Assembly (NCBI GenBank): GCA_030674155.1
Contig: CM060342.1
Coordinates: 2,552,749-2,567,748 of the forward strand
Direction of reading: 5' to 3'
DNA from: Stramonita haemastoma
Lineage: Eukaryota; Mollusca; Gastropoda; Neogastropoda; Muricidae
Length of the DNA: 15,000 bases
The notes beneath the pieces are model-generated. The model worked only from the letters and a program-made list of their open reading frames with translations, did no database searches and had not been told where the DNA came from. The translations under genes and the position numbers were made by a program. Positions within the stretch are counted from its first letter, which is position 1; the number at the start of each line of letters is the position of its first letter. This document shows, in pieces, positions 14,852 to 15,000 of this stretch.

Positions 14852-15000
14852 GCACCTGCTGTAGGTAGCACCTGCTGTAGGTAGCACCTGCTGTAGGTAG
14901 CACCTGCTGTAGGTAGCACCTGTTGTAGGTAGCACCTGTTGTAGGTAGCACCTGTTGTAGGTATCGCCTGTTGTAGGTAGCGCCTGTTGTAGGTAGCACC
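14852..15000 (+). repeat. 16-bp minisatellite next to the donor, running off the window
   Basis: Units of GCACCTGCTGTAGGTA (later CTGTTG in place of CTGCTG) from 14852, nine or more to the window end. The array starts eight bases after the donor, and each unit contains TAGGTAGCACCTG, which resembles the true junction CAGGTAAGGTGGCACCTG. Confidence 0.95.

Overview
This is a window of animal nuclear DNA, most likely from a mollusc and plausibly a gastropod. The evidence is GT-AG introns around short coding exons, dense microsatellites and long minisatellites, and many short interspersed elements (SINEs) with pol III promoter boxes. The species guess is inference from the SINE types and overall texture; no sequence here is diagnostic of a species.

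One protein-coding gene crosses the window on the + strand, and both its ends lie outside. Five exons join in perfect phase: 1754-1834, 3590-3727, 4253-4377, 6213-6242 and 14750-14843. They encode the second half of nucleotide-binding domain 1 of an ABC transporter of subfamily C, then the start of the cytoplasmic linker. In order they give the ABC signature LSGGQKQR, the Walker B aspartates, the D-loop SALD, the H-loop histidine and the end of the NBD. The wording SALD (not SAVD), [15 protein letters not shown] and LYESWRK fits the sulfonylurea-receptor type (ABCC8/ABCC9) better than the MRP type. The fourth exon is a 30-nt in-frame microexon, so its inclusion or skipping would change the protein by only ten residues.

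The rest is intron. Region by region: 1-1753 is the end of an upstream intron with two SINEs and a 390-bp pentanucleotide array running into the acceptor. 1835-3589 holds a second pentamer array, a duplicated copy of the exon end, two SINEs, the decayed 3' end of a non-LTR retrotransposon and a compound tetranucleotide tract. 3728-4252 is a GT-rich intron. 4378-6212 holds a 14-unit, 50-bp minisatellite built from the exon 3 donor region, a 41-bp minisatellite and a SINE. 6243-14749 is an 8.5-kb intron with a 32-bp minisatellite, at least eight SINE copies, unique AT-rich DNA and CA/GT tracts. 14844-15000 is a 16-bp minisatellite that begins beside the last donor and runs off the window.

Two themes stand out. 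First, at three exon 3' ends the neighbouring intronic repeat looks seeded from the exon-donor junction itself, producing runs of decoy splice sites. Second, a SINE family present in four copies combines a tRNA-like A box with a stretch closely resembling the internal promoter of 5S rRNA, and it shares a core motif with a separate tRNA-Thr-like SINE that has a clean target-site duplication. No bacterial-type gene, CRISPR array or functional tRNA/rRNA gene is supported.
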